A stretch of DNA of 64,000 bases from Candidatus Tumulicola sp. (lineage in GTDB: Bacteria; Vulcanimicrobiota; Vulcanimicrobiia; Eremiobacterales; Eremiobacteraceae). The notes under the pieces are model-generated. The model was not told the origin of the DNA, did no database searches, and worked only from the letters and a program-made list of their open reading frames with translations. The position numbers and the translations under genes were made by a program. Numbering within the stretch: the first letter of the stretch is position 1; each line of letters opens with the position of its first letter. The DNA is taken from contig DATNNM010000010.1 of assembly GCA_035601835.1 (NCBI GenBank), positions 1-64,000 on the forward strand, given 5' to 3'. Positions 34,169-42,779 of this stretch are shown here, piece after piece.

Positions 34169-34249
34169 CCCGAGCTAGCGCTCGGGACGGTACACCCGAA
34201 CTTCGTTCGGGTCGCTACATTCATCCGGGGCTAAAGCCCCGGCACTACA
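34169..34249 (-). repeat. Array of three REP-like hairpins between rpe and the PASTA gene
   Basis: Three head-to-tail units of 25-26 bp with different stems: 34169-34194 CCCGAGC/GCTCGGG then ACGGTACA; 34195-34219 CCCGAAC/GTTCGGG with a TTC loop, then TCGCTACA; 34225-34249 CCGGGGC/GCCCCGG with TAAA, then CACTACA. Same orientation in all three. Confidence 0.85.
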
Positions 34250-34262
34250 TTTGCGCTGTGGA

Positions 34263-35390
34263 TCAAATCGGGGTGGAGTTCACCAGTTCGCCGTTCACGT
34301 AGGTCTCGACCGTGCCTGCGCCGGTGACGGTGACGTCGAACGACAACGTGAACCCGCCCGTCGTCATCTGATCGTACAGGTCGCGCGAGCCCGATGCGTC
34401 TTGCAACACCACTTTCACGCGCTTCGATTTGGCCGAACCCGGCAGCTGAACGGCGATGCGCAGGGTTCGCGCCTCGTTCGGTGAGGGCAGCGCGCTGGTC
34501 GGCGAGGGGCTTGGGGTGGGCGTCGGCGTCGGCGTTTGTTCTGGAATCGCGGTCGGCTCCGGCGACGGCGTTTCCGTGGGCCTCGGCGTCGGCGTGGCCG
34601 GCGGGCCCTTGCTCACCTGCAACGCGATGCGCTCTCCGGGGATGAGCGGCTGTCCGGGCAGCGGCTGCTGCGCCACGATGGTATCCTTGGGCCTCGCGCC
34701 TGGCGTGATCGGCAAGTAGGTCGGTGGATCGATGGTGAGATGGTACTCGTGCGCAATGGATTTCACGAAGGTCAACGACAGACCCACGAAGTTCGGCACG
34801 TACGATCCCTCTCGCCCCGTCGCGATCGTCACGTCCACCTTCGTGCCGATGGGAACCACCGTGAACGGGTCGGGCCGCTGCGACGTCACCGTGCCGGCGA
34901 TCACGCTCGTGCTGTGCTCTTGCGTAGCCGTGCCGAGCTGCAGGCGCGCGTTCGCCAACTCGACGCGCGCGTCGCGCAGGGATAAGTTGCTGAGGTTCGG
35001 CGTGGCGATCGTCGTCGGTCCGTCGGAAACGATCACGTCGATCGCGCGGCCCTCGCGCACGCGCACGCCCGCGGCGGGGAACTGGCCGAGGACCGCACCC
35101 TTGAGGGCTTTGTCATCGTTATGGTGCGCCACGACGCGCAAGCTGACGTGGGCCCGCTCGGCGACCGACCCCGCCTCGTCGAATTGCAAGCCGACGAACT
35201 TGGGCACTTCGACCGGGTTGCCGGAGGGTTCGAGCCAATGAAATGCCGCCCAGACGACCCACACGACGACCACGATGAGCAGCACGACCGCCGCGGGAAG
35301 AGCGTAGAGGCCCAGCCGGCTCTCGCGGCGCGGCGGCAGCGCGAAGGCCTCGACGCGCTTCTGGCGTCGCGGTTTGTCAGAATCGCTCAC
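34263..35390 (-). CDS. Membrane protein with three PASTA domains, no kinase domain
   Basis: 375 residues: Arg/Lys-rich cytoplasmic N-terminus of 25 residues, one transmembrane helix (about 28-50), three PASTA repeats (VEVPKFVGLQFDEA, IATPNLSNLSLRDA, SYVPNFVGLSLTFV), a Pro-Thr linker near 265-300, and a C-terminal beta domain of about 75 residues. PASTA domains bind peptidoglycan stem peptides or act as spacers. In Firmicutes the PASTA kinase PrkC sits next to rpe; here the kinase part is absent. Overlaps the yebC stop by 4 bp. Confidence 0.82.
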   Translation of the reverse strand: MSDSDKPRRQKRVEAFALPPRRESRLGLYALPAAVVLLIVVVVWVVWAAFHWLEPSGNPVEVPKFVGLQFDEAGSVAERAHVSLRVVAHHNDDKALKGAVLGQFPAAGVRVREGRAIDVIVSDGPTTIATPNLSNLSLRDARVELANARLQLGTATQEHSTSVIAGTVTSQRPDPFTVVPIGTKVDVTIATGREGSYVPNFVGLSLTFVKSIAHEYHLTIDPPTYLPITPGARPKDTIVAQQPLPGQPLIPGERIALQVSKGPPATPTPRPTETPSPEPTAIPEQTPTPTPTPSPSPTSALPSPNEARTLRIAVQLPGSAKSKRVKVVLQDASGSRDLYDQMTTGGFTLSFDVTVTGAGTVETYVNGELVNSTPI

Positions 35391-36148
35391 GCCAGCGCTT
35401 CGAGCACGGCATCGGGGATATCGGCGTTGGAGTACACGTGCGTCACGTCGTCATGCTCCTCCAGCGCGTCCAGGAATTTCAATACGGCCGGGGCGTCTTC
35501 GCGCGTGACGTCCGCTTGCGTCTTCGCGACCAGTTCGAGCCCGGCTGATTCGACCGCGAGATGCCGCGGCCCGAGCAAGGTCCGCTCGATCATCGCGCGC
35601 ACGTCGCTTAGCGCGGGCGGTTCGGTCACGATCTCCGCGCTCTGATCCTCGAGCTTGACGTCGAGCACCCCGTCCGCCACCGCGCATTCGAGCAACTGAT
35701 CCTCGGTGATGCCTGCGCGGGGGATGCGGATTACGCCGCGCTGCTCGAAGAGCCATCCGACCGAGCCTGTTTCGCCGAGGTTGCCGCCGTTGCGCGAAAA
35801 CGCGTAGCGCATCTCGGAGGCGGTGCGGTTGCGGTTGTCGGTGACCGCCTCGACGATCACCGCTACGCCACGCGGGCCATAGCCCTCGTAGCGGACCTCT
35901 TCGAAACTCTCGCTTTTGCCCTCGCCGCTCGCCCGCGCGATGGCTCGCTTGATGTTGTCCATCGGCATGTTGTTGTCGCGCGCTTTAGCGACCGCCATCT
36001 TCAAGCGGAAGTTGGCCTCAGGATCGGGCGAACCGGCGCGCGCCGCCACGATGATCTCCTTGCTGAGCTTCGTGAAGAGCTGGCCGCGCTGCGCGTCCAC
36101 CTTGCCCTTCTTCAGCCGGATGTTGTGCCACTTGGAATGTCCGGACAT
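35387..36148 (-). CDS. yebC: YebC/PmpR-type protein
   Basis: 253 residues. MSGHSKWHNIRLKKGKVDAQRG and the YEGYGPRGVAVIVEAVTDNRNRT core are diagnostic, followed by the acidic C-terminal domain. Members have been described as transcription regulators and, more recently, as factors helping ribosomes through difficult peptides; the gene here gives no further hint. ATG overlaps nothing upstream; the next gene downstream starts within its stop. Confidence 0.93.
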   Translation of the reverse strand: MSGHSKWHNIRLKKGKVDAQRGQLFTKLSKEIIVAARAGSPDPEANFRLKMAVAKARDNNMPMDNIKRAIARASGEGKSESFEEVRYEGYGPRGVAVIVEAVTDNRNRTASEMRYAFSRNGGNLGETGSVGWLFEQRGVIRIPRAGITEDQLLECAVADGVLDVKLEDQSAEIVTEPPALSDVRAMIERTLLGPRHLAVESAGLELVAKTQADVTREDAPAVLKFLDALEEHDDVTHVYSNADIPDAVLEALA

Positions 36149-36164
36149 GACGCCTAGAAGATCC

Positions 36165-36884
36165 TCATGCTTTCGCGCCGTCGGGCTTGGGCGCCGGGTT
36201 CAGCGGCAAACCGAAGCGCAGGCGCAAGATGTCGCGGATGGTGCGCATGATCACGCCGACGGTCGCGCCCTTGGACTGTCCGGTGGTGCGCGGGTAGTGG
36301 TGCACGCCGATCTCGACCATCGACACGTTGCGCCGGCGTAATTTTATGAGCAGTTCGGAGCTGATGAACGCGCCGTTGGATTCCAGCTCGATGCCGTCCA
36401 GCGCCTCTCGCCGGAACATCTTCCAAGCGCAGTCGATGTCCCGGACGCGCAAACCGAACACGAGCCGAATGATAAGCCGATACGTCCTGGCGATGAACAG
36501 GCGATGCGGCGGATCGCTGCGCTTGATGCGGTAGCCGGCCACCACCGGCGCACTTGAAAGCAGCGCAAGCGTTTGGGGCAATTCTTGCAGATCGAATTGT
36601 CCGTCCGCGTCGGAGAAAAAGATCACCTCTTTGCGCGCGCCGGCAAAACCGCTGCGCAGCGCCGCGCCATAACCCTTGTTGACGCCGTGCTGGATGAGGC
36701 GCACGCGCCGATCTTCAGCGGCCAGGCGCTCGACGATCTGAGCCGTCGCATCCTTGCTGCCGTCGTCGACTACGATGACCTCAAAGTCGCTCTCGAGCGG
36801 AGCCACCGCCGCGATCGCCTTGCGCACGGTCTGCTCGATAATGCCTTCCTCGTTGAACGCCGGGAAGAACACCGAAAGCGACAC
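36165..36884 (-). CDS. Family 2 glycosyltransferase, dolichyl-phosphate-mannose-synthase-like
   Basis: 239 residues, GT-A fold. VFFPAFNEEG, EVIVVDDGSKD (nucleotide site), FFSDADGQFD (DxD-type metal site) and the RTYRLIIRLVFGLRVRDIDCAWKMFRR helix are typical of DPM1-like and DpgS-like enzymes that charge a polyprenyl phosphate with a sugar. No transmembrane anchor. It starts 1 bp after the end of a double GT-C glycosyltransferase gene that would use such a lipid-linked sugar. Confidence 0.85.
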   Translation of the reverse strand: MSLSVFFPAFNEEGIIEQTVRKAIAAVAPLESDFEVIVVDDGSKDATAQIVERLAAEDRRVRLIQHGVNKGYGAALRSGFAGARKEVIFFSDADGQFDLQELPQTLALLSSAPVVAGYRIKRSDPPHRLFIARTYRLIIRLVFGLRVRDIDCAWKMFRREALDGIELESNGAFISSELLIKLRRRNVSMVEIGVHHYPRTTGQSKGATVGVIMRTIRDILRLRFGLPLNPAPKPDGAKA

Positions 36885-36885
36885 G

Positions 36886-39800
36886 TCAGATCCAGCCCCA
36901 CCAGCCGGGCGCGCCGCCGGACAGCCACATGCGCGACTGCCATTGCGCTTGGGTGATATGCCCGCCCGACAGCAGCGGATAGAAGTACATGAACATCCAC
37001 AGGCACGCCACGAGGTAGCCGCCGACCGCGAGCTGCGCCGTCAAGCGCCAGGTGCGGTCCTCTTGTGAGACTGCATCCGCCCAGATCCAGAAACGCTGCA
37101 AGACGTAGGTCGTGCACAGACAGATGATCGCCAAGTTGTTAAAGACATTGTATTGGAAATCGATGCGCGGCGAACCCATCCACGGCAGCCAGTGCACGAA
37201 GTATGCGAAGACCACGAGGAGCATGCCTTTGTGCCTTGCCCGCCACGCCAGCAGCCCCGCGAGAGGAACCGTGATCACGCCGGCAATCCAGACCGCTGGG
37301 TTGGGCAGCGCCAAGATCTCGGCCACGATCTGCACCGGGTCTTTCGGACCGGTGAACGTCTTATAGTAATAGGAGACTGGGCGCAAGTCGAACGGCCAGG
37401 TCCACCACTTCGAGCTGTACGGGTGCGTGGCGGTGGCGACCGTGTCGTGGTGGTACACGTACATCGAGTGTTGCAAGATCAGCAGGTCTTGGAAGGTCTT
37501 GCCCAAGCTGAAGTACGGGATGTAGGTCAGGACATACACGCCAAAGGCGAGCGCGAGCGTCGCGCCCAGGAACAGCGGCAAGCGCCAGCCGATCGGATTG
37601 CCCCAAACGAAGCGGCGCGGCGCACTGCTCGCATCGCTCTTGCCCGCCGATTTCGCGGGGTTCGCCGCGAAGAATTGCTGCGCGATGACGAATCCGCCGA
37701 TGCACCAGATGGCGAAGAGATCGAACGCGCCGTACCACTTGCTCGCGCCGGCGCAACCCAGCGCGAGTCCGGTGAGCACCAGCCACACGCCCCAGCGCTG
37801 CTGATCCGCGATCGGTTCCGTCTTGGTCGAGCCGGAGATGGAGCCCTCGACCCACCACGTGACCTTGTCGCCGCCTTCGACCGCCTCAGCCCCGTCGGGA
37901 TTCCACGTCACCCGTTGCTCGCCGTCGTTGAGGGTGGCGCCTTTGAGCGAACGCTTCTCGCCGCTTGGGAACGTCACGTTGGTGCCGTCCGCCCATGTGC
38001 CGTCGGGATAGACGACGTTCTTGCCGGTCTCGCGCTGGGTGCGCTCGCGCAGCGCCCTCCATACGCATACTCCACCCATGGCGAGCATGAACGCGATGAA
38101 GATGCCCAGGGGAACAGCCTGACCGGATGCCGTTTGATAGAAATTCGTCTCCAGCGCCACGAACGAAACGATGGCGAGCAGCACGAGCGCGGCGATGAAG
38201 TTGTTGGACGCCGGATACGTGATCTTGTCGACACGCCTTACGATCTGGACCGACGTCCAAAAGCGATAGCCGCAATACAACGCCGCGAGCGAGAACAACG
38301 CGACGTAGATCTCGGGCACCGCGATGCGCGAATGCACGTAGAAAAAACCGCTCGTGAGCAGCAGGAACACCGCGACGAGCGCCGCGGCGGTCGAGCTGAA
38401 GAGCCGCTTGGCAAAGGCGTACAGCAATGGGACTAGCAGCGTGCCCGCGAGCACCACGGCAACGCGCGAACTCACCGGATCGCCGACGCGATTCTTCACG
38501 AAGAAGGCCCCAAAGGCCATGCTGTGATTTACGAGCCACGCACCGAACGCCGGAAGGAAGATCTGGAAGAACCACGCGGTAGCGGCCATCGCGAGTTTCG
38601 GCAGCGGTGGATGCGTCCACTCGAACACGTCTTTGTGTTGGAGATACTCTTGCGCGGAGCGCGCGTAGTATATCTCATCGAAAATGCGCTCGTTCGGGTT
38701 TGACAGACCGTAGAACAACCACAGACACGTGCCTGCGGTGAGGCCCAGCACGATCAAGCGATCTGCGCGCGCGAGCGCCACCAACCCCTCGACCAGTTGC
38801 GGCGCGGTCCGCCCGGCGAGTCGCACCCCGCGTGCAAACCATGCGTTGAGCCCGGCGCCGAACTCTTCGACGAGGAACGTGGCCGCGAGCACGAACAACA
38901 CCAGCACGTTCAGCAGCGAAAGCGGATGGACGAGCAGCGGATTGAGATCCTGGCTCGGGGTCTTCAGGTACTGGAGCGCGTAGGTCAGGTTGACGAGGAA
39001 CGTCACCGACAGCACGGCCGTGGAAATGCGCGTGATCGGCCCCAGGTTCCACACCAGCGGCGCGAGCGCGATCGCCGAGAACAAGTAGCGCTCGTGCATG
39101 CGCGTGAGAACCATGAAGTAGCCGAGCATCGCCAAGAAGCAAGCGAATAGGAGCACCCGCTCGCTCTGCTGTGGAGCGGGGCCATTTGAATCCTGCGTGC
39201 CGCGCCACTGCCGGAACATGATGGCGAGCATGAGTCCGTTGAAGATGATCAATCCCCACAGCCACTGCGGGCCGCCTTTGGCGCCGAAGAGCGTCGGGAG
39301 CCACGACAGCCAAGGAACGGTGCCAAGCATGGTCGGCTGGTTGTCAGGCTGCCAGAAATCGTGCGCGATCGAATAGAGATTGAACGCGTTGACCGAGTTG
39401 AACGGATAGACATCGCGTCCATGACCGTATTGGCCGTATAGCCACGCTAAGGTGTCGAGCGGATGCGCGTTGGGCGCGAAGGGCGCCGAACCGAGATACG
39501 CAACGCCGAGTCCGATAATCGGGATGAGCGCCAGGCGCCAGTGCAACCCTTGGCGCCGGATCTGCCATAACAGCAGCAGCGGCGCCACCGCGATCGGGTG
39601 GGGCTTGATCAGCACGGCGAACGCCAGCGCCAACCAGGCGAACTCAAAACGGTCGGTGAGCGCGAGGTAGATCGCCCATGCCAAGAAGACGGCGGCGACC
39701 GAGTCCGCCTGCCCCCACACCGCGGATACGAACCAAATCGCGGGGTTGAATGCGATGATGCCGGCCGCGAAGAGCGATGCCGAGGTGTTCCACATGCGGC

Positions 39801-40251
39801 GCGCGATGAGGAACACCAAGTAGCACAGCCCGAGATCCGCGATGACGGCGGGCAACTTGACCAGGTACAATAGCAAGTCGAAATGGGGTCCGGCCAAGCC
39901 TGCCAACGCGTGGTGCAGGCCGGCGACGCCCCATAAGATGAGCATGTAGCCAGGCGGATAATCGACGAATCCGGCGTGGCTATAGAAACCGTGCAGGCCA
40001 TAGATGCCGATGGCGTTGGTCCAGGCCTCGAAGGTTCCGATGTCGGTCGTGTGTCCGACGGCCGGCAGAAACAGCAGCCGCAGCACGAAGGCGCCGGCCA
40101 AAAGACCGGCGATACCGAGGATCTCATTCTTGGCCAACGGCGATCCAGCGGCGCTCCCCTTGCCCTCAGAGGGTGCGGCCAAGGTTGAACCCGGCCGGGC
40201 TGTTAGCGATTGAGCCGCCGGCGTTGCGGGGGCGGGATTACGTTTTGACAC
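36886..40251 (-). CDS. Fused double GT-C glycosyltransferase (Gpi18-like plus PMT/ArnT-like)
   Basis: 1121 residues and about 22-25 transmembrane helices. Residues 40-480 form one GT-C unit, with acidic first-loop motif TTDIGTFEAW and DYPPGYMLILWG, as in COG5542 mannosyltransferases. Residues 500-1121 form a second unit with NERIFDEIYYARSAQEYLQH and THPPLPKLAMA, the DE and HPPL motifs of protein mannosyltransferases. Within the second, residues 745-805 are a hydrophilic repeat-like insert (YPDGTWADGTNVTFPSGEK). Both should take sugars from polyprenyl phosphate outside the membrane. Next to a DPM1-like enzyme and a polyprenyl diphosphate synthase. Confidence 0.82.
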   Translation of the reverse strand: MSKRNPAPATPAAQSLTARPGSTLAAPSEGKGSAAGSPLAKNEILGIAGLLAGAFVLRLLFLPAVGHTTDIGTFEAWTNAIGIYGLHGFYSHAGFVDYPPGYMLILWGVAGLHHALAGLAGPHFDLLLYLVKLPAVIADLGLCYLVFLIARRMWNTSASLFAAGIIAFNPAIWFVSAVWGQADSVAAVFLAWAIYLALTDRFEFAWLALAFAVLIKPHPIAVAPLLLLWQIRRQGLHWRLALIPIIGLGVAYLGSAPFAPNAHPLDTLAWLYGQYGHGRDVYPFNSVNAFNLYSIAHDFWQPDNQPTMLGTVPWLSWLPTLFGAKGGPQWLWGLIIFNGLMLAIMFRQWRGTQDSNGPAPQQSERVLLFACFLAMLGYFMVLTRMHERYLFSAIALAPLVWNLGPITRISTAVLSVTFLVNLTYALQYLKTPSQDLNPLLVHPLSLLNVLVLFVLAATFLVEEFGAGLNAWFARGVRLAGRTAPQLVEGLVALARADRLIVLGLTAGTCLWLFYGLSNPNERIFDEIYYARSAQEYLQHKDVFEWTHPPLPKLAMAATAWFFQIFLPAFGAWLVNHSMAFGAFFVKNRVGDPVSSRVAVVLAGTLLVPLLYAFAKRLFSSTAAALVAVFLLLTSGFFYVHSRIAVPEIYVALFSLAALYCGYRFWTSVQIVRRVDKITYPASNNFIAALVLLAIVSFVALETNFYQTASGQAVPLGIFIAFMLAMGGVCVWRALRERTQRETGKNVVYPDGTWADGTNVTFPSGEKRSLKGATLNDGEQRVTWNPDGAEAVEGGDKVTWWVEGSISGSTKTEPIADQQRWGVWLVLTGLALGCAGASKWYGAFDLFAIWCIGGFVIAQQFFAANPAKSAGKSDASSAPRRFVWGNPIGWRLPLFLGATLALAFGVYVLTYIPYFSLGKTFQDLLILQHSMYVYHHDTVATATHPYSSKWWTWPFDLRPVSYYYKTFTGPKDPVQIVAEILALPNPAVWIAGVITVPLAGLLAWRARHKGMLLVVFAYFVHWLPWMGSPRIDFQYNVFNNLAIICLCTTYVLQRFWIWADAVSQEDRTWRLTAQLAVGGYLVACLWMFMYFYPLLSGGHITQAQWQSRMWLSGGAPGWWGWI

Positions 40252-40293
40252 TGGATGCCATCGTTCTCCCCTGCGGACGGGGCGGCCCTGCTG

Positions 40294-41289
40294 CTACGCG
40301 CTGCGCTCCCGCCACTGCTGCACGAAATCGGCGAGCGGCGGCAGATCTCTTGCGCGATCTGCTGCGTCGTCGAAGTGCTGCGCGGCTGCGCGCGCGGCCG
40401 CGACCCGAGCTCCACAGCGTTCTAGCGCGATGCGAAGTTCCGAAACTTCTTGCGCTTGCGCTTCTGGGACTTGCGCCTCGGAACGCGTGAATGCACGTCG
40501 GATGATCTCGCCCGCCCCACTCGGATCATTTTCGAGCGCCCACACGATCGGATAGGTCATCTTTTGGCGCGCGATGTCGCTGCCGGCAGGCTTGCCGGTA
40601 TGCTCCGTCGCTCCCCAGATGCCCAGCACGTCATCTTGGATCTGAAATCCAAGGCCAAACGAACGACCGATGCTCGAAGCCTGTTGCACGGCGGCCTCGC
40701 TCGCGCCGGCGCAGCGCGCTCCGAGGCGCCCGGCGCACGCGAAAAGCGCGGCCGTCTTGCCGCCGATCATCTCGAGGTACGCGGCGACGTGCAGCGCCGC
40801 GGCGCCTTCGGCATCCAGGTCGAGTGCCTGACCTTCGCACATCTGCACGTTCGCAGTTGCCAGATCCAGGCCCATATCGCGCGCCGCCTGTGCGCTCACG
40901 CCGGCTTCTTCTTCCACGCTTTCGAGCGCGAGGTGCGCAAGCGCACCGACCGCATCCCCCGCATTGATGCCGTGTGCGAGCCCGTAACGCGACCAAATCG
41001 TCTCGCGGCCGTGGCGCAGCGTGTCGCTGTCTTCGATGTCATCGTGGATCAGCGAGTAGTTGTGCAGCAATTCGATGGCGGTGCATGCGCCGTACGTCGC
41101 CGGCGCCGGTGCGCCGTGCGCCGCGGCTGCGGCGAGCACCATGCGCGGACGCAGGCGCTTGCCGCGCCGCGGCTTTTCGCGGCCTGCGTCGAGGTAACCG
41201 AAATGGTACGCGATCTGCGCAAAGACAGGGTTGTCGCGGGCGTGGCGCCGGAGAAAGGCTTCGAAGTATGCTTCGAAGGCGTCGAGCAT
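40294..41289 (-). CDS. Polyprenyl diphosphate synthase
   Basis: 331 residues. First Asp-rich motif HDDIED (DDxxD) and GKRLRPRM for diphosphate binding. The second is QIQDDVLGIWG, i.e. DDxxG; this form is known in some actinobacterial and chloroflexal enzymes and usually keeps activity. Residues just before the first motif (LLHNYSLIHDD) are small to medium, so chain length cannot be set by eye. Lies 3' of ispH on the same strand and upstream of the GT-C gene, so its product likely supplies the lipid carrier for it. Confidence 0.88.
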   Translation of the reverse strand: MLDAFEAYFEAFLRRHARDNPVFAQIAYHFGYLDAGREKPRRGKRLRPRMVLAAAAAHGAPAPATYGACTAIELLHNYSLIHDDIEDSDTLRHGRETIWSRYGLAHGINAGDAVGALAHLALESVEEEAGVSAQAARDMGLDLATANVQMCEGQALDLDAEGAAALHVAAYLEMIGGKTAALFACAGRLGARCAGASEAAVQQASSIGRSFGLGFQIQDDVLGIWGATEHTGKPAGSDIARQKMTYPIVWALENDPSGAGEIIRRAFTRSEAQVPEAQAQEVSELRIALERCGARVAAARAAAQHFDDAADRARDLPPLADFVQQWRERSA

Positions 41290-41292
41290 TTT

Positions 41293-41317
41293 CCGGGGCT
41301 AAAGCCCCGGCACTACA
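41293..41317 (-). repeat. REP-like hairpin overlapping the ispH stop
   Basis: Perfect stem CCGGGGC/GCCCCGG around TAAA, then CACTACA. The ispH stop codon TAG (41301-41299) is made from the loop, and the last six residues of IspH come from it. Confidence 0.88.
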
Positions 41318-42177
41318 GGCCCCGCCGTTGAATAGGCCGGTTCCGGGAACCAGTCGCGCAGGGTCTGCTCGATCTCATCGGCGAGGAAGCCGGGCGTCGA
41401 CGCGCCGGTCGCGATACCCACGCGCTCCGAGCCGTCGAACCACTCGCGCTTGAGATCGGCGACGCTCTCGACGAGATGCGCTTTGGCGCCTTCGACTTCG
41501 GAGATCTCGGCGAGATGGCGCGTGTTGGCCGATTTCGTACCGCCGACCACGACCATCACATCGACGTCGCGGGCGAGCTGCCGCGCGGAGAGCTGACGGC
41601 CCTGGGTGTCGGGGCAAATCGTGTTGTAGATGCGCGTCTCGTAATTAATCGCGGCGATCTTCGCCACCAACTCTTTGAACTTGTCTTCGTTGAGCGTGCT
41701 CTGCGACACGATCGCGATGCGCCGCATCCGCCGTATCGGCGTTTCGTCTTGCGGCCATTCGTTGAGGATCAACGCGCCAGGCACGTGACCCGCGATGCCG
41801 CGCACTTCGGGATGATTGGGATCACCGAGGATGATGACGCTACGGCCTTCGTCTTGCAGCTTCTTGGCGAGTTTCTGGGTGCGCGTCACCATCGGGCAGG
41901 TCGCGTCCACGACGCGCAGGCCCTTGGCTTCGGCCTTTTCCAGAGTCTGCGGCGGCAGGCCGTGCGCGCGCACGAAGAGCGTGCCGGCATCGATGTCGTC
42001 AAGGGATTCGGTGTTCTTGAGACCGCGATCTTCCAGCTCTTTGACGATGAGCGGATTGTGGACGATATTGCCCATGGTGTACACGTCTTCGCGCTCCGCC
42101 GTTTCGGCCAACGCGCGTTTGTACGTCAGCTCGACGCCGAAACAGAACCCCTGAGTGCGCGCCTTGAGTATCTCCAC
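41299..42177 (-). CDS. ispH: 4-hydroxy-3-methylbut-2-enyl diphosphate reductase
   Basis: 292 residues. Last step of the MEP pathway; iron-sulfur enzyme. Cluster cysteines C12 (GFCFGV), C94 (DATCPMV) and C188 (NTICPDT), and the substrate-site residues H40, H72, H122 and E124 are all present. GTG 42177 is preferred over the longer frame because AAGGAG lies 4 nt before it and the protein starts MEILKARTQGFCFGV. A hairpin repeat supplies the final PVVPGL and the stop codon. Confidence 0.95.
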   Translation of the reverse strand: MEILKARTQGFCFGVELTYKRALAETAEREDVYTMGNIVHNPLIVKELEDRGLKNTESLDDIDAGTLFVRAHGLPPQTLEKAEAKGLRVVDATCPMVTRTQKLAKKLQDEGRSVIILGDPNHPEVRGIAGHVPGALILNEWPQDETPIRRMRRIAIVSQSTLNEDKFKELVAKIAAINYETRIYNTICPDTQGRQLSARQLARDVDVMVVVGGTKSANTRHLAEISEVEGAKAHLVESVADLKREWFDGSERVGIATGASTPGFLADEIEQTLRDWFPEPAYSTAGPVVPGL

Positions 42178-42185
42178 GAAGCTCC

Positions 42186-42779
42186 TTACTCGGCCGCCAG
42201 CGCATCGATCGCTTGGGTGACCTGGCCGGTCCACTGCTCGATTTCCGCTTTCGTGGCTTTTCTTTGGCTTCCCTGGAGAAGCATGGGCTTGCCTATGCGC
42301 ACGCGCACATGGCTGCCGCGAAACCGTCGCATCCCGAATTGGGTTCTGACGAGCGCGACGGGAATTAGCGGCACCTTTGCGGTGGCCGCGAGCAGCACGG
42401 CGCCGCCTTTGGCTTGGACATCGCCTGTGAGGTTTCGCGTGCCTTCGGGGAAAATGCCGACCACGCCGCCGGCGTTGAGTATCTTCAGCGCGCGGCGCAC
42501 GGACGCTAAATCCGCTTTTTCTCGATCGACCGGAAACGCATGAACGTGATCGATGATCCAGCCGAGCACCGGGATCTTGAACAGCTCTTGCTTGGCCATG
42601 TAGTGGATCGTGCGCGGAAACCACGTGCCGAGCAGCGGCGGGTCGAGATACGAGCGATGGTTGGCGGCGACGACAAGACCGCCTTCGGGGGGCACGTTTT
42701 CGGTGCCCTCGACCTTGGCGTCGAAGAGCAGGCGCGTGGTCGGCCTTAAGGTCGTTTTGATGACGTTGTAGAGGCTCAC
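42186..42779 (-). CDS. plsC: 1-acylglycerol-3-phosphate acyltransferase
   Basis: 197 residues. Motif I NHRSYLD and motif III FPEGTR are intact, with IPVAL (motif IV) near the end. Acylates lysophosphatidic acid. It overlaps cmk by 4 bp and ends 8 bp before ispH, so cmk-plsC-ispH form a unit. The acyl-phosphate system (fakA-plsX) lies 10 kb away in the window. Confidence 0.92.
   Translation of the reverse strand: MSLYNVIKTTLRPTTRLLFDAKVEGTENVPPEGGLVVAANHRSYLDPPLLGTWFPRTIHYMAKQELFKIPVLGWIIDHVHAFPVDREKADLASVRRALKILNAGGVVGIFPEGTRNLTGDVQAKGGAVLLAATAKVPLIPVALVRTQFGMRRFRGSHVRVRIGKPMLLQGSQRKATKAEIEQWTGQVTQAIDALAAE

Noticed and set aside
34169-34249. The hairpin arrays as a CRISPR
   Set aside because: Units abut without spacers of regular length, the stems differ from unit to unit and no cas gene is in the window.
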